This document shows positions 45,420-54,480 of a stretch of 64,000 nucleotides of DNA, piece after piece. This stretch comes from Pelagovum sp. HNIBRBA483. Its GTDB lineage: Bacteria; Pseudomonadota; Alphaproteobacteria; Rhodobacterales; Rhodobacteraceae. The DNA is taken from positions 2,395,001 through 2,459,000 of the forward strand of contig NZ_CP162412.1 of NCBI RefSeq assembly GCF_040931995.1, in the 5' to 3' direction. A program made the translations under genes and the position numbers. How positions within the stretch are numbered: position 1 is the first letter of the stretch; each line of letters begins with the position of its first letter. The notes beneath the pieces were generated by a model, which worked only from the letters and a program-made list of their open reading frames with translations, did no database searches and was not told the DNA's origin.

Positions 45420-46929
45420 CTGTCATCTCGATTTTTTTGGAGGTTTTCTTTTTCAGCTTCAGTTCGGTGATCACTTGCAAACCAATGACCAGCAGCGCGA
45501 GGGCGAAGAACACCAAGACTGTCGGAGAGGTCAGGAAGATGTCGAAACTACCGCCGGACAGCATCATCGCAGTCCTGAACTCGTTCTCCAGCGTCGGTCC
45601 TAAAACCATTCCGAGGATGATGGGTGTAATCGGGATGCGCAGAGCTACGAGCACATAGGCCAGAACGCCGATGGCCCCCATAGCATAGATGTCAAAGGCA
45701 CTATTGCGGATGGAATAGGCTCCGATTGCACAGAGAACCAACACGGAAACGGCCAGCATCTCACGAGGGATCTTAAGCACATGCACAAATATGCGGATCC
45801 CCATCAGTTGAAGACCCAGTACCCAGACATAGGCCAGGGCAACGGCAACATACATTCCATAGACTTCCACGGCATTGTTCATGAACAGTGCCGGTCCCGG
45901 CGTAATGCCATGGATCATCAGACCAGCAAGAACGATTGCTGTCGCCGGATCTCCTGGAATGCCCAAAGATAACAGAGGGATAAGCGTTCCGCCTGTGACT
46001 GCATTGTTGGCAGTTTCCGGCGCGATAACACCTTCGATATTTCCCTTACCGAAGCTTTCCGGCTTTTTCGAAAACCGTTTTGCGTGATCATAAGCGAGGA
46101 ACGAGGCGATTGCACCGCCGGTGCCCGGGATCGCGCCGATACCCGTGCCCAATACAGAACACCGCAGCATCAGTGAAAGCTTGCCGAAGAGCATTTTCAG
46201 AGAGGGCAATTCAGCGCGGACCTTGGCGACGCGCTTTGTATGCAGATCCTGTGGCCCTTTCCCTGAAAAGGCTTCGATAATAAACGGAACGGCGAACAAC
46301 CCGATCATCGCCACCAGAAGATTGACACCTTGCAGCAGATTGATGCTGCCAAATGTCATCCGCGGCACGCCATCGATTGCGTCGAGGCCGACCGTCATGA
46401 TCATGAGTCCGAGGGCACCAGCAATCAGCCCCTTGATGAGAGAGTCACCGCAAAGCCCGCAAATCGTCGACATGCCGAACAGAACAAGCGCGAAGATTTC
46501 CGCCGGTCCGAAACTGATTGCGATCCGCGACACGAGGTCAACCGAGACCATCATGACGAACAAGCTGAACAATCCGCCAAATACGGACACAATCACGGCA
46601 GTACCCAAAGCAATTGAAGCGTTGCCCTGTTTGGTCATGGCATGGCCGTCAAGCACGGTCGCGGCAGCTGATGGTGTCCCTGGAATACCCAGCAATATCG
46701 CAGAGACTGACCCCCCAGTCATGCCTCCGATGTAGGTTCCGAGCAACAATCCAATCGCGGGAACTGGGTCCATGCTAAAGGTGATCGGCAACGCGAGCGC
46801 AAGGGCGACTGTAAATGTCAGTCCGGGTATCGACCCGAAGACAAGTCCAACCATTGCCCCGAGTCCTATCGCCGCAATTGCCATCGGCGTGAATGAAAGC
46901 GCAAGTGCTTGAAGAAACAGATCCATCAT
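45412..46929 (-). CDS. tctA: Tripartite tricarboxylate transporter large membrane subunit TctA
   Basis: A 505-residue protein with about eleven or twelve spans and TctA signatures GLVFGSIPGLTFTVALALAL, GGMTGGSVSAILLGIPGTP and the second-half repeat GTGGAIASFLAYDHAKRF with NNAVTGGTLIPLLSLGIPGD. It forms the transport channel for a carboxylate bound by TctC, driven by an ion gradient. One base separates it from tctB upstream. Confidence 0.95.
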   Translation of the reverse strand: MMDLFLQALALSFTPMAIAAIGLGAMVGLVFGSIPGLTFTVALALALPITFSMDPVPAIGLLLGTYIGGMTGGSVSAILLGIPGTPSAAATVLDGHAMTKQGNASIALGTAVIVSVFGGLFSLFVMMVSVDLVSRIAISFGPAEIFALVLFGMSTICGLCGDSLIKGLIAGALGLMIMTVGLDAIDGVPRMTFGSINLLQGVNLLVAMIGLFAVPFIIEAFSGKGPQDLHTKRVAKVRAELPSLKMLFGKLSLMLRCSVLGTGIGAIPGTGGAIASFLAYDHAKRFSKKPESFGKGNIEGVIAPETANNAVTGGTLIPLLSLGIPGDPATAIVLAGLMIHGITPGPALFMNNAVEVYGMYVAVALAYVWVLGLQLMGIRIFVHVLKIPREMLAVSVLVLCAIGAYSIRNSAFDIYAMGAIGVLAYVLVALRIPITPIILGMVLGPTLENEFRTAMMLSGGSFDIFLTSPTVLVFFALALLVIGLQVITELKLKKKTSKKIEMTDA

Positions 46930-46930
46930 C

Positions 46931-47431
46931 TTATCCCACGTTCAGCCAGGTGCCATTCGCGAGATAAATCCCGAGCAGCTTTTCGAAGATGAGCCAGCTT
47001 CCCACGGTCAACCCGAGAGACATTCCAATCAGTTTCCTGAGCGACCGGACACGCAAACTCACGATCATGACCAACAGCACCACCAAAGGGGTCGCCAAAA
47101 CGAAGCCGATCTTTTCAAGCAAGAAGCCGTACAGAACGATCTGTCCAAGAACCAACAGGGCCGGACCCCAATCAAGCCGGTTGGTCGATGGCATCTCAGG
47201 ATCGTCCGACGTCTCTGCTGAAGCGGTGTCCGCACCTGATACAATCCGACTAATCAGCAGGATCGCCGAGAAAACCGTCAGGATCAGCCCAAACGCCATT
47301 GGAAAGGCTCTTGGGCCGACTTCTCCATCTCCGAAACCTGGAGGGATCGTGTCAACGACCAACCATGTCCAACAAACACCGAGCAGGAGTAGAACCGCTG
47401 CAGCAATGGCATCTTGAACACGATTGGTCAT
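46931..47431 (-). CDS. tctB: Tripartite tricarboxylate transporter small membrane subunit TctB
   Basis: A 166-residue membrane protein with four spans, matching TctB in size and topology (VGPRAFPMAFGLILTVFSAI, LVLGQIVLYGFLLEKIGFVL). The family is poorly conserved; the call rests on topology and its place between tctC and tctA. Confidence 0.9.
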   Translation of the reverse strand: MTNRVQDAIAAAVLLLLGVCWTWLVVDTIPPGFGDGEVGPRAFPMAFGLILTVFSAILLISRIVSGADTASAETSDDPEMPSTNRLDWGPALLVLGQIVLYGFLLEKIGFVLATPLVVLLVMIVSLRVRSLRKLIGMSLGLTVGSWLIFEKLLGIYLANGTWLNVG

Positions 47432-47452
47432 CTTTTCGATCCCTGGCTAGAG

Positions 47453-48418
47453 TTACTGGGCCATGCCGAGTTCTGTCAGAAGGTCGCCATAGAAGGCGTC
47501 ATCCTTCTCGATCAGCGCTCCGAACTCGTCAGCATTCAAGAAAGCGGGTGAAAACCCGATATTCCCTGCAGCACTACGGAACTGTTCGGATGCAACGGCC
47601 GCCTCTGCTGCAGCTTGTAGCTTGGCCACGACATCCGCAGATGTTCCGGCTGGGGCCGCAAGCCCGCGCCACATGGAAATGTTCACATCTACGCCCTGCT
47701 CTTGCGCGGTTGGCACCTCTGGAAGAACGGCGACACGTTCATCGCCCGTCACAGCCAAGACATTGAGCTCGCCAGCTTGCACATACGACGCGAATTGACC
47801 GGGCCACTGAATTGCGGCGTCAATGCGCCCTGCCAATAGCTCAACCGGCGCTTTGCCTTGACCGTAAGAGATATAGGCAACCTTATCGCCAACACCCATG
47901 GCATCAAAGAGCGCGGCCGACGTCAGATGGGTGAAAGAGCCCTTGCCAGAGATACCCACTTTGAGCGTCCCGTCCATTGATCCAATTGCGGCCGCGAGGT
48001 CGGCAAGGGTTTCCCAGCCTGTGTCACTGTTCACGGCCAAAGCAGGGATTTCGGTCGAAACCCGCGCGATTGGTGTAAATGCCGTATAGTCGAAAGGCAC
48101 TCGCCCTGTGTGATGGGTCGTACTGATCGAGTTCGAATTCCATACGATGTTATAGCCGTCAGGCGCAGTCGATACGACATGCGAGTAACCGACAGCGCCA
48201 CCGCCACCCGTGCGGCTTACCGGAACGACCGGCTGCCCCAATTCATTCGACATCAACTCGGAAAGCAACTGAGCAATCGTATTGGCAGTGCCCCCGAAAA
48301 GCACTGTCATATCGACCGGCTTTTCTGGGTATTCAGCTTGCGCTGCGCCGCCGAACGCAATCAGCGCTGACGATAGCAGGCCAACAACCCCGCTCTTGAT
48401 TTTGGTTCTAAGTTCCAT
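47453..48418 (-). CDS. tctC: Tripartite tricarboxylate transporter solute-binding protein TctC
   Basis: A 321-residue periplasmic binding protein with a Sec signal peptide (positively charged start, hydrophobic GLLSSALIAFGGAAQA, cleavage near AQA-EY). TctC/Bug family stretches are EYPEKPVDMTVLFGGTANTI, VVPVSRTGGGGAVGYSHV and GAIDAAI-like (here RIDAAIQWPGQF). Bug proteins bind carboxylates such as citrate, aromatic acids or sugar acids. ATG 48418 is chosen over upstream starts because of the signal peptide and the AAGGGAGGAAG ribosome-binding site. It is the first of three transporter genes, after the molybdenum hydroxylase genes. Confidence 0.93.
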   Translation of the reverse strand: MELRTKIKSGVVGLLSSALIAFGGAAQAEYPEKPVDMTVLFGGTANTIAQLLSELMSNELGQPVVPVSRTGGGGAVGYSHVVSTAPDGYNIVWNSNSISTTHHTGRVPFDYTAFTPIARVSTEIPALAVNSDTGWETLADLAAAIGSMDGTLKVGISGKGSFTHLTSAALFDAMGVGDKVAYISYGQGKAPVELLAGRIDAAIQWPGQFASYVQAGELNVLAVTGDERVAVLPEVPTAQEQGVDVNISMWRGLAAPAGTSADVVAKLQAAAEAAVASEQFRSAAGNIGFSPAFLNADEFGALIEKDDAFYGDLLTELGMAQ

Positions 48419-48467
48419 TTCTTCCTCCCTTTTTGAGACCGATTTCGCTCGGACCAAGCGTCTGCAA

Positions 48468-49517
48468 TTAGTGTCTCGCGGCTTCTGCACGCTCCTGTCT
48501 GGCCGATTGGGCAATCTGTTCCCGCCCCGGGACATGGTCCCGAAGCGCTTTCAGGATTTTCTCCGGCGTTGCAGGCAACGTCTTTATGCGCACCCCGATT
48601 GCGTCGTAGATCGCGTTCATGATTGCCGGCGCAGTCGGGACCAGAGCCGGCTCGCCAATACCCTTCGCCTTCAGAGGGCTTTTGGGATCTGGGTCTTCAA
48701 CGATCACACAGTTGATCTGAGGGATATCCAGAGACGTGGGCAGGATGTATTTGGCGAAGCCATGGGTAATCGCATGCCCTTTCTCGGTGATGTACTCCTC
48801 CATCAGAGCTTGCCCCAACCCTTGAACAACGCCCCCCTCGATCTGTCCCTCGACGCCGCGCGGATTGATCGCGCGGCCAACATCGTGAGCTGCCCAGATG
48901 CCCAGAACCTGCACCTCCCCGGTCCAGGTATCGACCTCAACCTCTGCAACCTGTGTCCCAAAGACATAGGCCTGCCAGGGGCTTCCCGATCCATCCACAG
49001 GGTCCAGACCAGTTCCATGCGCAGTGAAAGACGCCGATCCCACCGGCACGACACCGCGCGCCTTGCACGTTGCGACCGCATCCTTCATCGACATGCGCAA
49101 ATTGGTGTCCTCGGCCCAGATCTCGCCATCGAAGGCCCGCAACTGTTCAATTTCGACATCCCAATGATCCGCAATCTGTTCAAACAGTGCGTTCCTCGCC
49201 TCGCGCGATGCGAGCGCTACCGAATTGCCGATCATATATGTTTGGCGTGTCGCGCCAGCATGTGCCGCTTCGGGCGAACGAGCCGTATCATTGTCGCCAA
49301 TTGTCACGTCTTGGGGCTTGATGCCCATCTCGTCTGCTGCCACCTGTGCCAGAACGGTCAGAATGCCTTCACCGATCTCAGTCACACCAGTGACCACCTT
49401 TCCTGTGCCACCATCATCGAGCTCTGCCCAAGCGCCAGCGCGATCAATCGTTGCCGTCCGAGCGATGCCATACCAGCTCGCCGCCATTCCGCGGCCGCGT
49501 TTCATCCTAGCCATCAC
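48468..49517 (-). CDS. Molybdenum hydroxylase large subunit, C-terminal part
   Basis: About 349 residues forming the second half of a xanthine-dehydrogenase/aldehyde-oxidase-type molybdopterin domain. It begins with the KRGRGMAASWYGIA region, has GVTEIGEGILTVLAQVAADE, AHAGATRQTY, EVQVLGIWAAHDVGRAINPR, and the catalytic Glu in KAKGIGEPALVPTAPAIM. Its start (GTG 49517 or ATG 49514) overlaps the stop of the preceding frame, which holds the first half. The two chains must assemble to make an active site, or the gene has been split by a frameshift. No cofactor-binding part seems missing when both are joined. Confidence 0.85.
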   Translation of the reverse strand: MMARMKRGRGMAASWYGIARTATIDRAGAWAELDDGGTGKVVTGVTEIGEGILTVLAQVAADEMGIKPQDVTIGDNDTARSPEAAHAGATRQTYMIGNSVALASREARNALFEQIADHWDVEIEQLRAFDGEIWAEDTNLRMSMKDAVATCKARGVVPVGSASFTAHGTGLDPVDGSGSPWQAYVFGTQVAEVEVDTWTGEVQVLGIWAAHDVGRAINPRGVEGQIEGGVVQGLGQALMEEYITEKGHAITHGFAKYILPTSLDIPQINCVIVEDPDPKSPLKAKGIGEPALVPTAPAIMNAIYDAIGVRIKTLPATPEKILKALRDHVPGREQIAQSARQERAEAARH

Positions 49518-51403
49518 GCAACCCTTTCCGTGGTTTTGGCATCATTCTTGGCGGCACTTTTGATCCGCGCCCCCAATGTGCAAGGTTTCCGGGTATCAGG
49601 ACCATTGAGATCCCCTCGCTCTGCTCCGCGCACGCGAGGAGCACCCGCTTCCCAACGAGAGGCTGTCTCCGCGGCTTCAAGGACACGGTCCAAAGACGCG
49701 GTTTCGAGCCGTTGCTGGGTGTGCGTTGTCGACCCAATTTTCATCATGTTGATGCGTCGGATCTCAAAGGGGTCCATGTCCAGCGCTTCGGCGGCCATGT
49801 CCATCATGCTTTCAGTGGCGAATTGCGCCTGCATGCCGCCAAACGTCCTGAACGCACCCGAGGGCGTATTGTTGGTGTAAACCGCCCGCGTATCGACAGA
49901 CAGATTATCCACTTCGTATGGGCCGCAAGACAAAATTGCTGCCTTACGCATCACGCCTTCACTCGACATGCCGTAGGCACCGCCGTCGGACAGCATGTCG
50001 AACTCAATGGCTGTAATCTGGCCGTTCCACTTGAGGCCCATTTTGTAATGCACGCGGCTGGGATGCCGCTTGGCCGAAGCGATCAGGCTTTCTTCACGGG
50101 TGAAATTCAGTTGTACAGGTTGATGGGTCTTCATCGCACATAGCGCGAGCATCCCCTGATAGATCATGTCTTCTTTGCCACCAAAACCGCCACCAACAGG
50201 GCTCATGATGAACCGCACTTTGTTAATCGGCTTGGCTATGATCTCGGCAAGCATGTGCCGATGGTGGGTAATGTTCTGCGATGGTGAGATCACCACCACT
50301 ACATCATCAGGGTCGACATAGGCGATCCCGGCTTCTGGCTCGAGATAGGCATGCTCGACTTGCTGGGTTCCGAAATCATCCTCAAGTATCAGGTCCGCTT
50401 CAGCGAAACCTTTCTTTATATCGCCCTTCCGAACAGGGATATGCTTCACCAGATTATCGGGGGCATAGTCATGGATCACAGGCGCGCCCGGCTTCAGTGC
50501 ATCCGCAGGATCGTAAACCCCCGGCAACTCCTCGTACTCGACCTTGATCATTGCCAATGCACGGCGTGCAGTAACGAGGTCCTCAGCAGCGACAGCTGCC
50601 ACAGCTTCCCCCACATGGCGCACCTTGCCCCGCGCCATGATCGGTTGGTCATGCACAAACACACCAAAGCCGTCTTTGCCCGGAACATCATCGGCTGTGA
50701 TCACGCACGCCACACCGTCCATCGCTTCCGCCGCACTTGTGTCGATCGACACGATACGCGCATGGGCATGGGGAGAGCGCAAAACCTGCATTTGCAGCAT
50801 GTCCGGCATCTTCATGTCAGCCGCATATTTCAGCCGGCCCGACACTTTCGACGGGGCGTCCAGGCGGCGCACATTGGCGCCGATGTAACTGCCATCGACA
50901 TTGTCTTCTTCAAGGGCATTCTCCGGCATATCACCAGCAATCACGGCCTTTGCAATCTCGACTGCTTCGAAGATCTTCGTATAGCCGGTGCAGCGGCAAA
51001 TATTGCCACCCAATCTTTCCTTGATCTCTTCGATATCGGCATTCGGATTCTCACGAAGAGCCGAGGTCGCTGCCATCACCATTCCTGGAATGCAGTAGCC
51101 GCACTGGCTGGCGCCGGTCTTATGAAAGGCGCGTTGAACCGGTGTCAGTTCACCCGGCTTCGCTAGGCCCTCAACCGTTTCGATCTTCGTGCCCGTTGCT
51201 TTGGCCGCCGGCATCAGACAAGACTTCACAAGCTTGCCATCGACGAACACCGAGCAGGTTCCACACTCCCCAGCGCCACAGCCTTCCTTTGCGCCGGTGA
51301 GGTTCAACTCGTCGCGAAGAAAATCCAGCAGTCGAGCGTGCGGCTGTGTCTCACGAGAGACTTTCCGGCCGTTGACTTCAGCATCTATTCTCACTTTAGG
51401 CAT
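49514..51403 (-). CDS. Molybdenum hydroxylase: fused iron-sulfur subunit and N-terminal part of the large subunit
   Basis: About 629 residues. Residues 1-160 are the 2Fe-2S small subunit: CGAGECGTCSVFVDG plus a further Cys for the plant-type cluster and CGYCIPGMVMA with CRCTGY for the second. From about 190 follows the large-subunit N-terminal half with PVGGGFGGKEDM, FTREESL and GAFRTFGGMQAQFATE, ending in a polar linker before TGA. Small and large subunits fused in one chain are known; a stop within the large subunit is unusual. The start is ATG 51403, overlapping the FAD-subunit stop by 8 bases; the longer reading to 51496 is rejected. Confidence 0.87.
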   Translation of the reverse strand: MPKVRIDAEVNGRKVSRETQPHARLLDFLRDELNLTGAKEGCGAGECGTCSVFVDGKLVKSCLMPAAKATGTKIETVEGLAKPGELTPVQRAFHKTGASQCGYCIPGMVMAATSALRENPNADIEEIKERLGGNICRCTGYTKIFEAVEIAKAVIAGDMPENALEEDNVDGSYIGANVRRLDAPSKVSGRLKYAADMKMPDMLQMQVLRSPHAHARIVSIDTSAAEAMDGVACVITADDVPGKDGFGVFVHDQPIMARGKVRHVGEAVAAVAAEDLVTARRALAMIKVEYEELPGVYDPADALKPGAPVIHDYAPDNLVKHIPVRKGDIKKGFAEADLILEDDFGTQQVEHAYLEPEAGIAYVDPDDVVVVISPSQNITHHRHMLAEIIAKPINKVRFIMSPVGGGFGGKEDMIYQGMLALCAMKTHQPVQLNFTREESLIASAKRHPSRVHYKMGLKWNGQITAIEFDMLSDGGAYGMSSEGVMRKAAILSCGPYEVDNLSVDTRAVYTNNTPSGAFRTFGGMQAQFATESMMDMAAEALDMDPFEIRRINMMKIGSTTHTQQRLETASLDRVLEAAETASRWEAGAPRVRGAERGDLNGPDTRKPCTLGARIKSAAKNDAKTTERVA

Positions 51404-52316
51404 TTGCTTTTTCCTTCGCGTCTGCAAAATCCACCTGGACTTCGGGTTGATCCTCCAGCGCATCCTCAAGGGCGGCTCGAACGAAGTTGACGACAACCTC
51501 GCGCCGGTATTCCTTCCGGCTGCGCGACCCTACGGTGTCGGCGGCGGTCTGTGCTGCACGTTCGATCAGCGCATGCGATATCCGTTCGCCGCGCAGCACG
51601 CTTTCTGCCTCGGTCATCCGGATCGGCCGGGGACCAACACCGCCCAGAGCAAGGCGGACGTCCTCAAAGACACGCCCATCACGATCGGCTTTGACCAAAG
51701 CAGCACTGCACGCGACCGAAATCACAAGCGACCGCCGTTGCCCGACCTTCTGGAAAGACCCTCCATACCCGTTGGCCGTATCCAGAATAACTGCGGTCGC
51801 GATCTCATCTTCACCGATCTGGGTTTTGCCGGGGCCTTCAATGAAATCGACCACCGGAACCCGACGGCTGACCACCTTGCCATCTTGCAGGCGGGCCAAT
51901 TCGATCTCGCCATTCAAAGCCACCACTGCGGGCGTCCCGTCAGCGACAGGGGACGCATTGACGAGGTTTCCGGTTACAGAAGCTTGTTCGCGGATTTGGT
52001 CATCCGCAAACCAGATCGCGCAAAACGGCATGCACGGCAGGCTGCGCATCAACGTCGGGTCTGTCAGGAAATCCTGATAAACAGTATTGGCCCCAAGCCG
52101 CACACGACCGTTCTCGAACGAATAGCCGTCCAATTCCGCGATCCGCGTAACATCGACAAGCTCAGGCAGATGGACATCCCCGGCCCGCCCTTCACGGGCC
52201 CAGGGCAAGATATCTGTGGCACCGGAGACGAGCCGGCTGCCTGCCTTCGCTTCGGACCAAATCGTCAACGCTTCCGACAAGTTCGTCGGCAGGTGATAGT
52301 TGTCACAGGTCAGCAT
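51396..52316 (-). CDS. Molybdenum hydroxylase FAD-binding subunit
   Basis: A 306-residue protein of the CoxM/XdhB medium-subunit type: an N-terminal FAD-binding region with RLVSGATDILPWAREG and ASVTGNLVNASPVADG (second FAD loop), and a C-terminal CO-dehydrogenase flavoprotein domain (ALGGVGPRPIRMTEAESVL). It passes electrons from the iron-sulfur centres to an acceptor such as NAD+ or quinone. ATG 52316 is chosen because the family starts here; a longer frame runs into the alcohol dehydrogenase gene. Confidence 0.9.
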   Translation of the reverse strand: MLTCDNYHLPTNLSEALTIWSEAKAGSRLVSGATDILPWAREGRAGDVHLPELVDVTRIAELDGYSFENGRVRLGANTVYQDFLTDPTLMRSLPCMPFCAIWFADDQIREQASVTGNLVNASPVADGTPAVVALNGEIELARLQDGKVVSRRVPVVDFIEGPGKTQIGEDEIATAVILDTANGYGGSFQKVGQRRSLVISVACSAALVKADRDGRVFEDVRLALGGVGPRPIRMTEAESVLRGERISHALIERAAQTAADTVGSRSRKEYRREVVVNFVRAALEDALEDQPEVQVDFADAKEKANA

Positions 52317-52338
52317 GGTTCGCCTCCTTTGTTCTGGC

Positions 52339-53502
52339 TTATTCAGCTGCCACTTTTTTCGATTGCTTTTGCGGGTTCTTGACCACGACCTTGATCGCAT
52401 CTTCGACCCGGTCCTTGGCGTAGCGCAGCGCTTCTTCCAGATCGGACATCTCAAAGGTGTGCGTATGGATCAGCGTCGCGTCGAAACGCTTCTGCCGCAT
52501 AAAAGCTTCGGCCCGGTGCGTTGCCGTTTTACCTTCACCACGGATGCCGTAGAGGTAGATGTTATTGCGCACGAGATAGGCGACATCGACTTCAGGACTG
52601 TTGTGGGGGAACGCCGCAAGGCAGATCTTGCCACCACGGTTCACCATCTGCGCCGCTTCGTTCAGACCGTTCGGCGCGCCGGCACACTCGACCACATAAT
52701 CGACACCCATGCCGCCGGTCAGCTCACGGACTTTTTCAACAACATTTTCGTTGCGCACGTTGATCACATGATCTGCGCCCAGCTTCTTACCGATCTCAAG
52801 CCGGTTGTCGCGCGTGCCAGTCAGGATAACGGGTTGCGCGCCAAGCGCCTTGGCGACCGCTGCGCCCATCAGGCCGATGGGTCCGGGACCTGTGACAACG
52901 ACACTTTCACCGGCGACCAGTCCACCAAGTTCGGTCAGGCCATACATTGCGGTTCCGGCAGTGACGACCAGCGTCGCTTCTTCGTCGGTCATACTGTCAT
53001 CGACGTGGACCAAGGTATTGATATTGTTGACGGCGTACTCGGCAAAACCCCCATCGGTGGTGAAGCCATTGGCGCGGTGTCCCTTATCCACATCACCATA
53101 GTTCTTGCCGTAGTTGTGGCATGACGTGTACATACCCTGACGGCAGCGCTTGCACTGGCCACAACCAGCGTGGATTTCCACGGTCACGCGCTCGCCAATT
53201 TGATATTCGTCGACACCCGGTCCCAGAGCAACAACCGTGCCCATGTATTCATGGCCCGGCGTAAAATTCTTGTTGAACGGATCACCGCCATTGATCTGTG
53301 CGGGCGGGCCGTGATGGATGATCTCCAGATCGGTGGCGCAGATCGCAACCGCATCAATGCGGACCAGCACTTCGGCCTTTCCGGGTACAGGAACCGGTTT
53401 GTCGGAAAGCGTCAACTCACCCGGATCACCGAGAACCCAAGCTTTCATTGTCTCGGGGACCGGATGGGTTTCGCTGGTGGTTACGTTATTGGGCATGGGC
53501 AT
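52339..53502 (-). CDS. Zinc-dependent alcohol/polyol dehydrogenase (MDR family)
   Basis: A 387-residue medium-chain dehydrogenase. Catalytic zinc ligands lie in AICATDLEI (Cys) and FTPGHEYMG (His-Glu); structural zinc cysteines are in CGQCKRCRQGMYTSC. The NAD motif is VVVTGPGPIGLMGAAVAKAL. It probably oxidises a secondary alcohol or sugar-acid hydroxyl; the spacing and extended loops recall threonine/sorbitol-type rather than ethanol-type enzymes. First gene after the IclR regulator (30 bases) and likely first in the catabolic transcript. Confidence 0.9.
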   Translation of the reverse strand: MPMPNNVTTSETHPVPETMKAWVLGDPGELTLSDKPVPVPGKAEVLVRIDAVAICATDLEIIHHGPPAQINGGDPFNKNFTPGHEYMGTVVALGPGVDEYQIGERVTVEIHAGCGQCKRCRQGMYTSCHNYGKNYGDVDKGHRANGFTTDGGFAEYAVNNINTLVHVDDSMTDEEATLVVTAGTAMYGLTELGGLVAGESVVVTGPGPIGLMGAAVAKALGAQPVILTGTRDNRLEIGKKLGADHVINVRNENVVEKVRELTGGMGVDYVVECAGAPNGLNEAAQMVNRGGKICLAAFPHNSPEVDVAYLVRNNIYLYGIRGEGKTATHRAEAFMRQKRFDATLIHTHTFEMSDLEEALRYAKDRVEDAIKVVVKNPQKQSKKVAAE

Positions 53503-53532
53503 TTTTCAAGCTCCTTGTCGTTTGAGAGGGCG

Positions 53533-54384
53533 CTAGATTTTCAGGTCGCGCAGTTTGTTTGAAAACGAATTAGCCGCCGCGATCATTTCCTTGATCAGGT
53601 AGTCGCGGTATTCATCGGTGGCCCGATCGGCTGGGATGGTGACAGAAATAGACCCGATGACAGCTCCAGCGCCGGCCCTGATCGTCGCGCCAATGCAAAC
53701 GATCCCTTCGCTGAATTCCTGATCATCGATCGAGTATTTGCGCCGGCGAACCAAACGCAGCTCCTCAACCAAACCGGAGAGAGAGGTAATGGTTTTGGAG
53801 GTATAAGTAGTAAGTCCATTGGCAGAAATGATTCGAACCAATTCTGTGTCGGGGATCCATGCGAGGATCGCCTTCCCCGTCGCCGTGGCGTGCAAGGCTG
53901 CCATTTTCTCAACCTCGTCGGGTTCCGCCAGATTATCGTCAGACCCAGGGAAACTGAGCTTTGTCATCAGCGCGGTGTCCCGCAACACGGCGAATTGCAC
54001 ACCGTGCCCCAACCGTCCGCCCAACGACTTCAACTCTTCGGTCAACAGCACGTCGGGGTCGCGTTCGCCCTCCGAAATCTGAACCAACTCGCCAAGCCGT
54101 GGGCCAAGTGCATATCCCTTGACCCTTCCGAGGTGGGTTACAAAGCCCTTCTTAACCAAGGTCGCGATCAAATGATGACATGTTGAAATGTTGAGTTCGA
54201 GGCGCTCGGAAACATCTGAAACAGTGACGCCATCGCGTTCTTGGGCAACGATCTCGAGAACATTGAGGGCTCTTTCCACAGACTGGATCGTGCGCCCACC
54301 GAACTCATCGGAATCGATGTTCAGTGGCAAAACCTGAGCATCCATCGTGCCACTTTTCTCGAACCTTCTGGGCTTATCAACCAT
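53533..54384 (-). CDS. IclR family transcriptional regulator
   Basis: A 283-residue IclR regulator: winged helix-turn-helix at about residues 30-95 (RTIQSVERALNVLEIVAQER, ERLELNISTCHHLIATLVKKG) and an effector-binding domain (ALHATATGKAILAWI, DQEFSEGIVCIGATIRAGAG). ATG 54384 follows GAACGAGGATGAAG; a TTG at 54414 is an alternative. It lies immediately upstream of the catabolic genes on the same strand and probably controls them and itself, sensing the substrate or a metabolite. Confidence 0.92.
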   Translation of the reverse strand: MVDKPRRFEKSGTMDAQVLPLNIDSDEFGGRTIQSVERALNVLEIVAQERDGVTVSDVSERLELNISTCHHLIATLVKKGFVTHLGRVKGYALGPRLGELVQISEGERDPDVLLTEELKSLGGRLGHGVQFAVLRDTALMTKLSFPGSDDNLAEPDEVEKMAALHATATGKAILAWIPDTELVRIISANGLTTYTSKTITSLSGLVEELRLVRRRKYSIDDQEFSEGIVCIGATIRAGAGAVIGSISVTIPADRATDEYRDYLIKEMIAAANSFSNKLRDLKI

Positions 54385-54463
54385 GACTTCATCCTCGTTC
54401 CTTATGGGTGACAATCGTGAATGAACACGATTCTAGCAAGTTATTTTGATATTGCGGACTTTA

Positions 54464-54480
54464 ATTTGATATCATCAAAT
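54464..54480. promoter_or_regulatory. Operator-like palindrome upstream of the IclR gene
   Basis: ATTTGAT (54464-54470), ATC, ATCAAAT (54474-54480) is a 7-bp inverted repeat with a 3-base centre, 79 bases upstream of ATG 54384. A related half-site TTTTGATATT begins at 54444. IclR proteins bind such AT-rich palindromes near their own promoters; assignment is inferred. Confidence 0.5.
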
